Source: Lingula anatina
Taxonomy: Eukaryota; Brachiopoda; Lingulata; Lingulida; Lingulidae
Assembly: GCF_001039355.2 (NCBI RefSeq)
Contig: NW_019776177.1
Location: 13,596-33,698, forward strand
Direction of reading: 5' to 3'
Length of the DNA: 20,103 nucleotides
Shown: positions 10,401 to 18,589 of the stretch, one piece after another
Layout of the letters: the number at the start of each line of letters is the position of its first letter
Numbering within the stretch: position 1 is the stretch's first letter
The notes under the pieces: generated by a model
The model's input: the letters and a program-made list of their open reading frames with translations, nothing else
What the model was told of the DNA's origin: nothing
Databases searched by the model: none
Program-made: the position numbers and the translations under genes

Positions 10401-10900
10401 CTCTGTAGAATAAATGAAAAAGCAATCAGAATTGAAAAGTAGAAAAAATGCAAAAAAAATATATATATATCCTTAGAAACATTTTGAAAAAGCAACATAA
10501 ATAGATAAATAAATGACGATATACAGAGAGTAGGACGAAGTAAATAGAATTAAACTATTTCAAAAAAATTATATTGATATGAAGTTTGAACATTCCATCT
10601 GCCTTAATTAGCACGATCGCCAGCTGTGTGTGTGGTATCTACCTCATTAGCTTTACGGTCAGTTTTAGTTAGATTAAGTTAATACGTCCTTCCATGAATT
10701 GATTCATTCATGCTCGCTCTATTATACATCGCATCTTACATATCTAAATCCTCCGCCATTCACGAGAAAGCGAGACCGTGGTTTAATGATGCCTTTCTTT
10801 CTTATCTCGCGATCGACAATTACAAATTTGAGATCAGCGGCTGGCGATAGTTATTTTAATTTCCAGTGAAGTGGCATCGCTTAAATTGTTTCAACCACAG

Positions 10901-10925
10901 TCCCTTTGATTGTATCTATTAATAC
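10901..10925 (+). repeat. 25-base motif, copy 1 (CTTTGATTGTATCTATTAAT core)
   Basis: Matches copy 2 at 21 of 25 positions. Joins a TCF-like CTTTGAT to GTATCT and a TTAAT homeodomain-type core. Confidence 0.6.
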
Positions 10926-10990
10926 GGACCGACTTAAACCGTGCCCTGAATTGCACCGCAGACTATTAATTCGGGTCGATCATATCATGG

Positions 10991-11015
10991 TCTCTTTGAT
11001 AGTATCTGTTAATTC
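10991..11015 (+). repeat. 25-base motif, copy 2 (CTTTGATAGTATCTGTTAAT core)
   Basis: Starts exactly 90 bases after copy 1. The sequence between the copies is not obviously duplicated, so this is either an old tandem duplication kept only at the motif, or two composite sites. Confidence 0.6.
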
Positions 11016-11240
11016 TAGGCTTTGCTTGATTTGGTTATAATGGACTCATTGTTTTAACATCTGCACGTGTAACCTCGTGCCGAATCTAGATTTTCTGATA
11101 TCACTCCGCAGTTTATGGTTTTAGTTGGAAATGAGGTAACGCGTCATGTCGCTTAATTAAGGTCTTTTTGGTACCAGGTAGCGTTGACATTCAGATGGCA
11201 TGGCACAACTGTTGCTGTCGAGATCTGCTCCTTCTGTTAA

Positions 11241-11714
11241 GTGTTTTCATCTATGATCGTTTATACTCTTAACAATTTGTTAAAATTTTTTTTAATCATT
11301 TGTCTATTTTTATTTTTGACGTTATCATCTTCGTCGCATTTTTATCATAAAATGGCTATACAAACAGGATTTAGATCAGAGAAAAAAGACACGAAACAGA
11401 CGATTGTTACTGTTTCTTTGTTTTCTAGAGGTATAATGCCACCACGTGCCAGTCTGAAAATGAAGACCGCTTTGTTTAACTCGACGTAAGATGAGTCAAC
11501 AATTACATGCATTCCTTACATTTTTACTTCGCGAACGCAACCCAACGTTGGGCATTAATTAATTAAACAGAAAATACCACCATTTAAGGCAATGGCAATC
11601 ATGTATACTGTCTCTGTATTTTGAATTTATATTTGAATTTTTCTTCCACGTATTTCTGTGTTAGAAGCTTAAAGACCTCATTTTAGCCAAAACAAATAAA
11701 ACGCCTTTTTCTTC
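11241..11714. other. intergenic sequence between island and 3' UTR
   Basis: An 82-codon plus-strand frame (11241-11489) starts with a hydrophobic run but comes from T-rich DNA and resembles nothing. The palindrome CCCAACGTTGGG (11541-11552) is followed by ATTAATTAATTAA. A plus-strand AATAAA is at 11695-11700. Confidence 0.45.
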
Positions 11715-11731
11715 ACAAAATAACATCTTTT

Positions 11732-11737
11732 TTTATT
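11732..11737 (-). terminator. candidate polyadenylation signal AATAAA (distal)
   Basis: Reads TGTAAATAAAAAAAG on the minus strand, so the signal overlaps a Pumilio-type TGTAAATA. It is about 1.7 kb after the stop codon. A plus-strand AATAAA lies 32 bases away at 11695-11700, which gives a back-to-back pair typical of convergent gene ends, although no plus-strand gene is recognised. Confidence 0.45.
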
Positions 11738-11741
11738 TACA
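11734..11741 (-). promoter_or_regulatory. Pumilio/PUF-type element TGTAAATA (1 of 3)
   Basis: TATTTACA on the plus strand gives UGUAAAUA in an engrailed-sense transcript, matching the PUF consensus UGUANAUA. It overlaps the distal AATAAA and would lie in the 3' UTR only if that signal is used. Confidence 0.35.
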
Positions 11742-11763
11742 AAGAAAAACGTGTGTAATACAT

Positions 11764-11771
11764 TATTTACA
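11764..11771 (-). promoter_or_regulatory. Pumilio/PUF-type element TGTAAATA (2 of 3)
   Basis: Second exact UGUAAAUA on the transcribed strand, 30 bases before the first along the message, close to the predicted distal 3' end. Confidence 0.35.
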
Positions 11772-11790
11772 GATCTTGTATATACAGGGT

Positions 11791-11799
11791 CCTTTGATG
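11791..11799 (+). promoter_or_regulatory. TCF/LEF site CCTTTGATG
   Basis: Exact SCTTTGATS match close to the predicted end of the engrailed transcript. Confidence 0.25.
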
Positions 11800-12300
11800 A
11801 ATATTATACAAGAAATAATGGACCATTTTTAAATATATGCACAAAATGGGAAACTTTGCCTCAGGTACACGACAAAATCACGATCTCATAATAATCTCAT
11901 TTAAGCTACTACATCTATCACGCTAATCAATCTAAATCACCCAAACAGGCACTATTCCTAACATACTGTTAACTAATAACATGGGAATCTGAGTTTCAAT
12001 TTCAGGTACGTTTTAAATACAAGTCTATTTAACTAATACGAGCATTTACCGCTAAGCTATCGCTATTGCTAATTCTACAGCAACCGTTGCGTCTATACAG
12101 TAAGTAACCATCTATATAGCATTGCACACGGACATTGGCACTGGCGGACACTGAATGAGAACAGAACTGGCATAAATACAAACTCTAAACTACTTACATG
12201 CACTAGTGTTGCTACACTACATTTCACTACCATGGCACTACTGATATAATTGACTCTAAATGTGTTTTGATTGTAGAATTGTCACTGCTACTATTTTATA

Positions 12301-12306
12301 TTTATT
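12301..12306 (-). terminator. candidate polyadenylation signal AATAAA (proximal)
   Basis: TTTATT on the plus strand reads AATAAA on the transcribed strand. It is the first canonical signal after the engrailed stop codon, 1132 bases downstream. No clear GT-rich downstream element is visible. Confidence 0.4.
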
Positions 12307-12549
12307 CTTTAGTTGATTGTAAGAATGAGAGTCATTGTGTTTCATTGTTTGAGAGCCAAGTAAAAATCGTGGAAAGAGGTGGTTGATTTTTTTTTTATCG
12401 TAGGCTACTATTGACTGTACATAGTAAGTGCTACGTATTCCAAATGCTATTGCAACTGTTACTGTAATCGCTAATTTCAAAATAAAATTCTGTTTAAATG
12501 CTACTTTACCTGTTTCCTCTACACTCAATGTCGTGCTATTATTGGAATT

Positions 12550-12740
12550 ATAACACTTATTCTAATGAACGATGCTGCTACTGCTGCCGATGGTGTTAAT
12601 GCAAGTGCAACCATTGTTACTGGCAATGGCATTTCAACTGTGTAGTACTGTTATCACCGGTAGTACTGTTATCACTGCTACTACTAATGTTAGGTCATCA
12701 CAAAGTTATACTAGTATTACTGCTACTGCTGGTGCAAAAA
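12550..12740 (+). repeat. decayed ACT/GCT/GTT simple-sequence region
   Basis: Cryptic trinucleotide repetition (GCTACTGCTG, GTTACTGG, GCTACTACTAATG) within the probable 3' UTR. It includes an 18-base tandem pair, GTAGTACTGTTATCACYG, at 12642-12659 and 12660-12677. Frames through it look periodic but stop quickly. Confidence 0.5.
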
Positions 12741-13202
12741 TTAAAAGTTAATGGTGCAACTAACACTAAACTCACTATACACGTTGGCAACGGGTTACAT
12801 GGCTCAGGCCTAGTTAATATCAATCTAATGGACGGAAATCTAAAACGGTAGCGCACTCATGTGAAACACAGAGAACATTTAGCTTTCACTCTAGACCTAA
12901 TCTTTTTCGACTTTTACGACATTTAAAAAAGGCTAGGATGTAACCTGTCACGTCAGTGATTGCCCCTAAATAGAATTAATGTGGCAATTAACACCCTTTT
13001 TTCTGCCTAAAATGTTCGAGAGTTACTGTATTAAGTTAGCTTATCTTTTAAACAAATTAGGTTTAGGAAGGCTATAAAGAACGAAACGACAGCGAAGGTC
13101 ATATTTCCCCTTTCACAAAGGCCGCTGTCATATTCAAACATTCTATTTGTTCCAATATTTATATACAAAACTTATTAAGTATAAATATGTAATATTTTCA
13201 AA

Positions 13203-13210
13203 TATTTACA
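13203..13210 (-). promoter_or_regulatory. Pumilio/PUF-type element TGTAAATA (3 of 3)
   Basis: Third exact UGUAAAUA, 228 bases after the stop codon. It would be in the 3' UTR whichever polyadenylation signal is used. Confidence 0.4.
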
Positions 13211-13437
13211 ATAAATTGACTAATTATTTTTTGACCCAACATGGCGTATTGCTCGTTTTAGGGGTAATAATAATTTTTTTAAAAAAATGCAGAAATGATA
13301 ACAAAAATTGAAGTTAATATAGTTCTTAAATTACTTGATTCATCGATGACAGCTTGGCATCAATTGTCATGGCATAGTGACGTCATACTACAGTGGTATG
13401 ATGACGTAACTTGATCTGTCTATAATTATCTCTCCGT

Positions 13438-13745
13438 TCACTCCATTGATTCCAAGGGCATGGTGGAATGGTTATAAAGCCCCTGCGCCATCAGTTGCAA
13501 TGCCAGACCATTCCTCTTCCCTATACTCTTTTTCAGCTTGGCTCGCTTGTTCTGGAACCATATTTTGATTTGGGATTCGCTAAGGTTTAAGTCCTCCGAC
13601 AGTTGTCGACGTCTCTGCTCCGTCAGGTAGCGATTGATTTCGAACTCCTGTCGCAGTCTTTGCAATTGTTCCGTAGAGAAGGCTGTTCTTGGTCTTTTTT
13701 CGGCTTCGGCGTCTTTTGTTTTTCGGATTTTTCTCGACCTTGGGC
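13438..13745 (-). other. en: engrailed exon 2 coding part (EH3, homeodomain, EH5)
   Basis: Encodes the end of codon 157 to residue 258 plus the stop. It begins with EH3 (GPRSRKIRK), then a short linker TKDAEA, the homeodomain, EH5 and a seven-residue tail MPLESME. The acceptor reads TTTTCATAG on the minus strand with only a weak pyrimidine tract. No intron interrupts the homeodomain, unlike the fly gene. Engrailed usually ends within a few to about twenty residues after LYNHST, so the short tail is normal. Confidence 0.95.
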
Positions 13746-15366
13746 CTATGAAAACAGACATAAATACAATGAATATTTTTTTTATTTCATACGGATTTAA
13801 CTTTAAATATCTACCGCTAAACATTCACTTAAGATTATCACCCTTGGTGGCATTAACGGTATAAATCATTGACATACAGATGTATAATATTTGAACAATA
13901 ATAATAATACAGTTTTTTGGGTGTCAAAATTAAGATGAAAAAAATATTGAATATAAAAAAGAAAGAATTTTTCAGGGACCTTTGAGAATTCCCTGCATCA
14001 CGTTTGTGACTTAAATGAGACATCAACTTTCACTTAACAGAAACTACTTAAACGGAGTTTGATGGTTTTTATACGAGAAAACCTAGGCAGTAATTGAAGG
14101 CGCGACAGGCCGTGTGTGAGCGGGGTTGCCGAAAATATTTAATGACTAGTCATAAATTTCGCTCTCAATTTTTTTTCGCGAAAATCTAACAATCCGCTCG
14201 GTAATATTTTGATCGCTTTTCGAGCAACCCACATATCTAACGCGCTTAAAAATTGGGTTTGGCTGTCCTTGATCTTGTTGCTATATTTTATTGCTTACAG
14301 TGCTTTAGTGTTAAATAGTAAAGATTTAAAATAATAGATTTAGAATATAGTTATAAAAATGAATGAAGCACAAACGGTAAATTTTTATTACTGACATTTC
14401 AAACCGTGAGAAAACAAGGGAATATAGATATATAACGCTAATAGTACAATACAAGCCATGTTTAAATAACGCGTCTTATTCTGCTTGATGTTTCGTGTTG
14501 AAATTAATAACAATAAATTATGCAAGACATCCATTATAGAAATATCTAACATATATAAAGACGTAGACGTAAATCGTTTTTGTTCCCTGTTTGTTTGCCT
14601 CTTTACTTGTACATTTTAAGTGTTTCCAAACCACATGCATTTTTGTTACTCTTGGATCATAACAGTAGTCATTTTAAATGAATCAAATTCAAATCACGGT
14701 TTCAGACTTTATCACACATTTCTTGATTGCATATGTAAGTTCCCACGGTTCGTTATTTCATTGGCCAAATACTTTAACCGAGTTACGGTTCTTACAATAT
14801 AAAACTAGTTTTCCGCCAGTTTTTTTTTTTTTTTTCGTTCGTTTTCGTACTTTTCATGTCTCAAACAATTATAAACATGATTCTGTTATAAACTTACCGG
14901 CTGATGGCCTATCGGAGTAACGCGTGCAGAAAACCCAAGCTGGCCAAAGATTTTCTTGAGGCGTCTTAGTCCCTGTGTCTGGTAGTCGCGTGTCAGGAGA
15001 AGTGGCGGATTCCCTCAACGGCGACGTGGAAATACCGTCCAAACCGCCTTCCTGTTTCACGAAGGACGGATAAGAGTAAAACTGTGCCTTTTGCTCTCGC
15101 TTCGCCCCAAAGTCCGGTCGTAGAATGTCTCTTATGAAAAAACTTCTGCACGAGGATGTGGTAGACCCTACGGGCCTTTGCAGCGGAGGTGAGCCCCTGG
15201 CGTCCGAGAACGGGGTTTGGGAGCGTGAACTTAGGGAGGTGGGGCTCCGACAGCCGTCGTACCGCTCGCTCTCTAGAGACCCCTCGCTTCCATCGGAGGA
15301 TAAACTCTGAGATCGAAATCGTTGCGAAGAGATCGCTAGTCTGTCTATTGAGAAAAGTGCCGACAT
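13438..15366 (-). CDS. en: engrailed homeobox transcription factor (join of 14898-15366 and 13438-13745, minus strand)
   Basis: Nuclear DNA-binding protein of the engrailed family, which represses target genes through Groucho and patterns segments, nervous system or skeletal borders in animals. The spliced CDS is 777 bases and gives 258 residues. All five engrailed homology regions are seen: eh1 (residues 76-87), EH2 (140-157, WPAW core with the two tryptophans that contact Exd/Pbx partners), EH3 (157-165), the homeodomain EH4 (172-231) and EH5 (232-251, [15 protein letters not shown]). The intron is phase 1: exon 1 ends in G before GTAAGT and exon 2 starts GC after CATAG, rebuilding the glycine of the SDRPSAGPRSRK junction. 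The start is the only ATG in frame; upstream the frame is open to TAA at 15493-15495 with no other ATG, and position -3 is A. It is shorter than fly or vertebrate relatives because the linkers are short. Exon ends are predicted, without transcript data. Confidence 0.96.
13522..13701 (-). other. en: homeodomain (EH4) coding segment
   Basis: Sixty codons, residues 172-231, starting EKRPRTAFS and ending KAKLKK-type basic sequence (RAKLKKSI). The fold and contact residues are present: R5, L16, F20, W48, F49, Q50, N51, K52 and R53. Q50 with N51 predicts binding to TAATTA-type sites, and K52 with the NRYLTEQRR stretch is characteristic of the engrailed class. Helix 2 and the turn ([10 protein letters not shown]) differ from fly and vertebrate copies only at positions known to vary. 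Confidence 0.96.
13746..14897 (-). other. en: engrailed intron 1 (phase 1)
   Basis: The donor GTAAGT at 14897-14892 is consensus and the acceptor AG is at 13747-13746. From family knowledge, this position directly after EH2 is shared with other engrailed genes. Most of the intron is AT-rich. A block at about 14095-14280 is richer in GC and CpG and carries the 12-base palindrome ATGACTAGTCAT at 14142-14153, so it may hold a regulatory element. A poly-T run lies at 14820-14835. I see no coding exon inside it. Confidence 0.93.
14898..15366 (-). other. en: engrailed exon 1 coding part (eh1 and EH2)
   Basis: Encodes residues 1-156 and the first base of codon 157. The N-terminal 75 residues are serine- and arginine-rich and look disordered. 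The Groucho-binding eh1 motif [12 protein letters not shown] lies at 15106-15141. After it comes VKQE (residues 103-106), which fits the hydrophobic-K-x-E SUMO consensus; whether it is used is unknown. EH2 ([17 protein letters not shown]) closes the exon, and the donor GTAAGT is at 14892-14897. If left unspliced, the frame runs only eight codons into the intron before a stop. The exon is clearly richer in GC and CpG than the flanking DNA. Any frame read on the plus strand here is a shadow. Confidence 0.94.
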
Positions 15367-15460
15367 AGTACGTGAGGATATGCCTCTCCTAGTATTATGA
15401 AATCCGCCGTCGTGCTTCGCCGCAAATGTTTCACTATTACCTTCAGTCTGAGTCCCAGCC

Positions 15461-15467
15461 TTATATA
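15461..15467 (-). promoter_or_regulatory. TATA box TATATAA of the engrailed promoter
   Basis: The minus strand reads GGTATATAAGGC. It lies 95 bases before the start codon, which puts transcription start near 15436 and gives a 5' UTR of about 70 bases with no upstream ATG. No good initiator is seen at the expected place; a TCAGACT at about 15451-15445 is only some 18 bases from the TATA box, too close. Confidence 0.6.
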
Positions 15468-15555
15468 CCAGTCCCCGTGCTAATGAACTGAATTAACGAG
15501 ATCGTTTAGCACTCGGGTGATTAAAAGATAAGTGACTAGGGATCAAAAGATACGC

Positions 15556-15563
15556 ATGCAAAT
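15556..15563 (+). promoter_or_regulatory. POU octamer ATGCAAAT
   Basis: Exact octamer, about 90 bases upstream of the TATA box. POU-family proteins bind this motif, and promoter-proximal octamers at such a distance are common. Function is inferred. Confidence 0.4.
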
Positions 15564-15632
15564 TTTATGTGATCCACTTAACACTGTACGTATCATCTGA
15601 TATAGCCCCGACGAACAGAACTGCCGAATGGA

Positions 15633-15637
15633 CCAAT
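15633..15637 (+). promoter_or_regulatory. CCAAT box (in GACCAATCA)
   Basis: The GACCAATCA context fits the NF-Y preference (CCAATCA). It lies about 200 bases upstream of the predicted start of transcription. Confidence 0.4.
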
Positions 15638-15684
15638 CAAAAGGCGCGGATGTGACCCTTGCGTAACGTCACCAAGGTCGGGAG

Positions 15685-15695
15685 CCAATCATTGG
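15685..15695. promoter_or_regulatory. overlapping inverted CCAAT pair CCAATCATTGG
   Basis: A CCAAT on the plus strand and one on the minus strand share a centre base, making a near-perfect palindrome. With the CCAAT at 15633 this gives three CCAAT cores within 63 bases. The overlapping pair could hold only one NF-Y at a time. Confidence 0.4.
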
Positions 15696-15723
15696 TCAGG
15701 GTCAACTACGTTTTCATACTGCA

Positions 15724-15745
15724 CGCGAGAAAAGTCGTTCTCGCG
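15724..15745. repeat. inverted repeat CGCGAGAA / TTCTCGCG
   Basis: Two perfect 8-base arms around a 6-base spacer in the upstream promoter. Each arm holds TCTCGCG, half of the palindrome TCTCGCGAGA known as a promoter element in animals. By chance, arms this short are not rare. Confidence 0.4.
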
Positions 15746-15773
15746 GGCCGGCGATTTATCAAGGCCGATGCCT

Positions 15774-15781
15774 CTTTGATC
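15774..15781 (+). promoter_or_regulatory. TCF/LEF core CTTTGATC in the promoter
   Basis: Contains the CTTTGAT core in TCTTTGATC, about 340 bases upstream of the predicted start of transcription. Engrailed genes are Wnt targets in several animals, which makes the site plausible. A single 8-base match is weak alone. Confidence 0.3.
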
Positions 15782-15884
15782 TTGGACATTAACCTTAAGA
15801 ATGAGATTGTGCCGTTATTAGGGGTGACAGGGACCAAACGGACTGTAACAGACACGCGCGACAACGTTTATTTATCTATTTGAA

Positions 15885-16579
15885 AATGAATATGTTGCTT
15901 TTACAATATGCCATTGTTTTACAGGCCCTTAGTGCTTGTGATTGCTTTCAAAAAGACGCAAAGGGGAAATGATCATAAAAATGAAACAGCTAGTCCCAAA
16001 TTTTCATGCGACACCTTACTAACACATACAATAATGCCCTAATGATTTCTTTTTTACTTTGCTTACCAGTAGGCCTATTTAATGAGATTTTAGGGGTTAT
16101 ACAGACGAACAGGCGTTTACATTTTTGTCAAAAATATATAATTTATTTAAGATGATTTAACACCATGCACAAAATGAATTGCAACGATAATTAAATAAGA
16201 TACGACAATTACAAAGAATACGAAGACATTTTGATGGGGAAAACGCCACAACGTCAAAAACGTCGATAGATATAGCAATAATTGTTTCTTCCTTTCAAAA
16301 CCAATAGATAAATATTTCACATTTTAAGGTCTTATATATAGCCATAAGAAGGTGTGGCTTCGGTGAATCACTAGAAAAGTCCTTTTTCACGAGTGCTAAC
16401 ATGCGCCTAGCTGAATAGCGTAAAAGTTTTATCAAGATGATGATGAATATTAAATTTTTTATCAAGATGATGGCGAATATTGGTCAGATGGTTTGATAAT
16501 TCTAAAAACCAAATATAATACAGACATTTATGAAAAATAACTATACAGCTATCCAACTTTCGAAAGCGTCAAAAAATCC
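15885..16579. other. AT-rich upstream sequence
   Basis: No gene. Contains a 30-base-period pair of TTTTATCAAGATGATG...GAATATT at 16427-16451 and 16457-16481 (23 of 25 identical). Confidence 0.6.
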
Positions 16580-17160
16580 ATAAATCAGCAAACTGAATCT
16601 CCAAATACCTACGTGGAGGCGGTTCACTGCACCGAAGTATTTTTGTCACCAGCAAAGCACGCACTCCGTGACACTTGGACCCCCCCCCCCTCCCCCTTCT
16701 GTCATTGGCACTTAATTGTTACGTTAAATGGAGCACCGTCGGGTAAATTGTCCTCTGATGAAGGCGTTATCTCAAATACGGACTATCCCCGGCACTTAAC
16801 CCAAGCCGACAGTGAACATTAATGGATTGGAACACGATTTGCAGTGTCTAATGATAGTTCTGTCCGCTCTGCAACTGGTTGTCCATGGGTGCAATTAACT
16901 CGGCACACGCAAGCAGCGTGCATTAGCGACAATACGCCCCCGGGACAGTAACAATCGAGATTCTGTTTCAGCAACGCCGGCCTCCATCAAGGGACGCTGA
17001 AGCCAAAATAGTTGCGCTCATTACATATCGTTTAAGGCTTGTAAAACTAAGTGCAATTGCTGCCTGGCCACCGTTGAAGTGGACTTCTTGTTCATGAAAT
17101 TGTACTCAAAGACACATTTGAAAGGAGTGCAACGGGTGCATCGTAACTTGTGGTGGAATT
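16580..17160. promoter_or_regulatory. candidate upstream enhancer island
   Basis: A block about 1.2-1.8 kb upstream of the gene, clearly less AT-rich than its flanks and largely free of repeats apart from a poly-C tract at 16680-16690. It contains several homeodomain-type cores within about 110 bases: TTAATGGATTGG (16819-16830), CTAATGATAG (16848-16857), CAATTAACT (16892-16900) and CATTAG (16920-16925). Its open frames are short and resemble nothing. It may be an enhancer or merely unique DNA. Confidence 0.35.
16680..16696 (+). repeat. poly-C tract
   Basis: Eleven C, one T, five C, inside the candidate upstream enhancer. Confidence 0.9.
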
Positions 17161-18363
17161 CACGTTGCAATCGGAATGTTCTTAATTATTGCAAGGCCGA
17201 GGGAATAAATTTTATGCCCTTATTTTATGTATGTTCGTTGTTTTTTGTCTTTGAGCTAGGAATTAAAGATATTATTAAGAATACATTTTGTTTTTAATCA
17301 GCTTTTATTTTTTTGCTTATTCTTCTGCTTAAGTCAAAATTTATTTATCTCTTAGACAGATTAATTCAAACGTTTTTAGTCAAGGCATATTTTAGGGCAA
17401 ATAAAATAGTATGGAAGAATGGAATATTCTGTAAGCATCTTCTTTGTTCTTAAAACAATCTTTCCACTTAAAATTTCATTTATGTTAGCAAAAATTCATT
17501 TCGTAAAATATCTTTAATAATTTATTTGTACACATTACCAATTTATAATTTGATTAAAAGAAAAGTAAATAAAAATGCATTAAGAAAAAAATGATGCACC
17601 CCCAAATTAGCAGTTGATTCTCTTCTTTTAATGTATAATTACAAGGAATGATACCAAACCACGTTCTGTATTTCTGGAGGAAAGGGGGAAATGTGGAAGA
17701 TGACGCTGAAAGATGCTGAATGATAATGGCAGTAGCGCAATCCAATGAATTAGTCAAACTGCTCGATGATTTTGACCAAACCCATTTTTTGCCTTCGTGG
17801 AGTTTTATTTCTTGTTCTTGCTTCCTATTATTAGATTGGTCGTAGAATTAGGAATGGAAACGAGCACATTAACTGGCGGCGTCCTCAACTGCATGTTTGT
17901 ATGGCTCAATTGGGTAATATTATCTCCATCTAATAAAAGACTCGTCAGAAGAAAGGGCGATATCGCAGCATTTACTAGGAAACACTTCTGTATATCATTA
18001 CTGAATAATAAATTGTCTAATTAATTAACCATAATTGAAACTTTATCATCCTCATCAACATTTTCTGTTTAAATAATTGGAAAACAAAGGTATTTGAAAT
18101 TCAAAGTGCATCTTATGATAACAATCGCAAATACAGAGCGAAAAGGAGAATTAATAGAAATAAGCACAGAAAACTTTCTCTTTAACCTTGAGTCAGCATG
18201 AACATTGGGTTTTAAACAACGGAGACGCTTGCGTAATCATAGCTATCCAATTAATGACGTTGGAAGTTTTTAAGTTTTATGTATCAAAATAATGTGTTGC
18301 AATGCTGACTAGATAGGAGCGATATTTCTGCACAAAAACAATGTGCTGGAAGCTTTAAAAAAT

Positions 18364-18367
<4 letters not shown>
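17161..18367. other. AT-rich intergenic sequence
   Basis: Short open frames only (for example 67 codons at 17554-17757 and 75 at 17797-18024), none recognisable. Confidence 0.6.

Positions 18368-18401
<34 letters not shown>
18368..18401 (+). repeat. (CT)n then (GT)n microsatellite
   Basis: Compound run: CT to about 18395, then GTGTGT. Confidence 0.9.
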
Positions 18402-18589
18402 ATTGTAAGTCAAATACATAAACGTACGCGAGCAGCATGCAGAGAGCATGTGCGTGCACGTAAAAGTGCGTACACCTGAGAGTGAGCCTTCAAGAATGCT
18501 TGTACTCGCGCATGTACACCGCTGTGCCAAAGAGACAGAATTGCCATTCAAGGAACAATTTTTCTGGATCCCTGGTACAAAACGCCACT

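Larger units (their letters stand above)
10600..11240. promoter_or_regulatory. candidate 3' enhancer island with a duplicated motif
   Basis: Non-repetitive block 2.2-2.8 kb beyond the stop codon, with moderate GC and many short homeodomain-type cores: CTTAATTAGC near 10605, CATTAG, GACAATTACAAA near 10814, CTATTAAT, CTTAATTAAG near 11152. It contains the 25-base motif repeated at 10901-10925 and 10991-11015. No coding potential is seen. The density of TAAT/ATTA cores in an AT-rich genome is only weak evidence. Confidence 0.35.
11715..13437 (-). other. en: probable engrailed 3' UTR
   Basis: This is the AT-rich stretch downstream of the stop codon. The first AATAAA on the minus strand is at 12306-12301 and a second at 11737-11732, so the 3' UTR would be about 1.1 or 1.7 kb. 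The region contains a simple-sequence block (12550-12740) and three TGTAAATA sites. A 90-codon open frame at 12256-12528 resembles no family I know and is treated as chance. The end point is inferred from signals only. Confidence 0.5.
15437..15850 (-). promoter_or_regulatory. engrailed proximal promoter region
   Basis: GC- and CpG-richer than the surroundings. Going upstream from the TATA box it holds an octamer, a CCAAT box, a CCAAT/ATTGG pair, an inverted repeat with CGCG arms and a TCF core, listed separately. The order (TATA, octamer at about -120, CCAAT at about -200 to -260) is that of a normal polymerase II promoter. The outer limit is arbitrary. Confidence 0.6.

Noticed and set aside
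11241-11489. 82-codon plus-strand frame with a hydrophobic N-terminus that could pass for a signal peptide
   Set aside because: The hydrophobic run is produced by T-rich low-complexity DNA; no family resemblance and no promoter or splice context.
12256-12528. 90-codon minus-strand open frame downstream of engrailed
   Set aside because: It lies in the probable 3' UTR, has biased AT-rich composition and no recognisable domain.
13930-14095. A second coding exon between the two engrailed exons
   Set aside because: The splice sites flanking 13746-14897 join the conserved EH2 and EH3 motifs exactly, so no extra exon is needed.
15125-15310. Plus-strand open frame over engrailed exon 1
   Set aside because: Shadow of the real minus-strand coding exon in GC-rich sequence.
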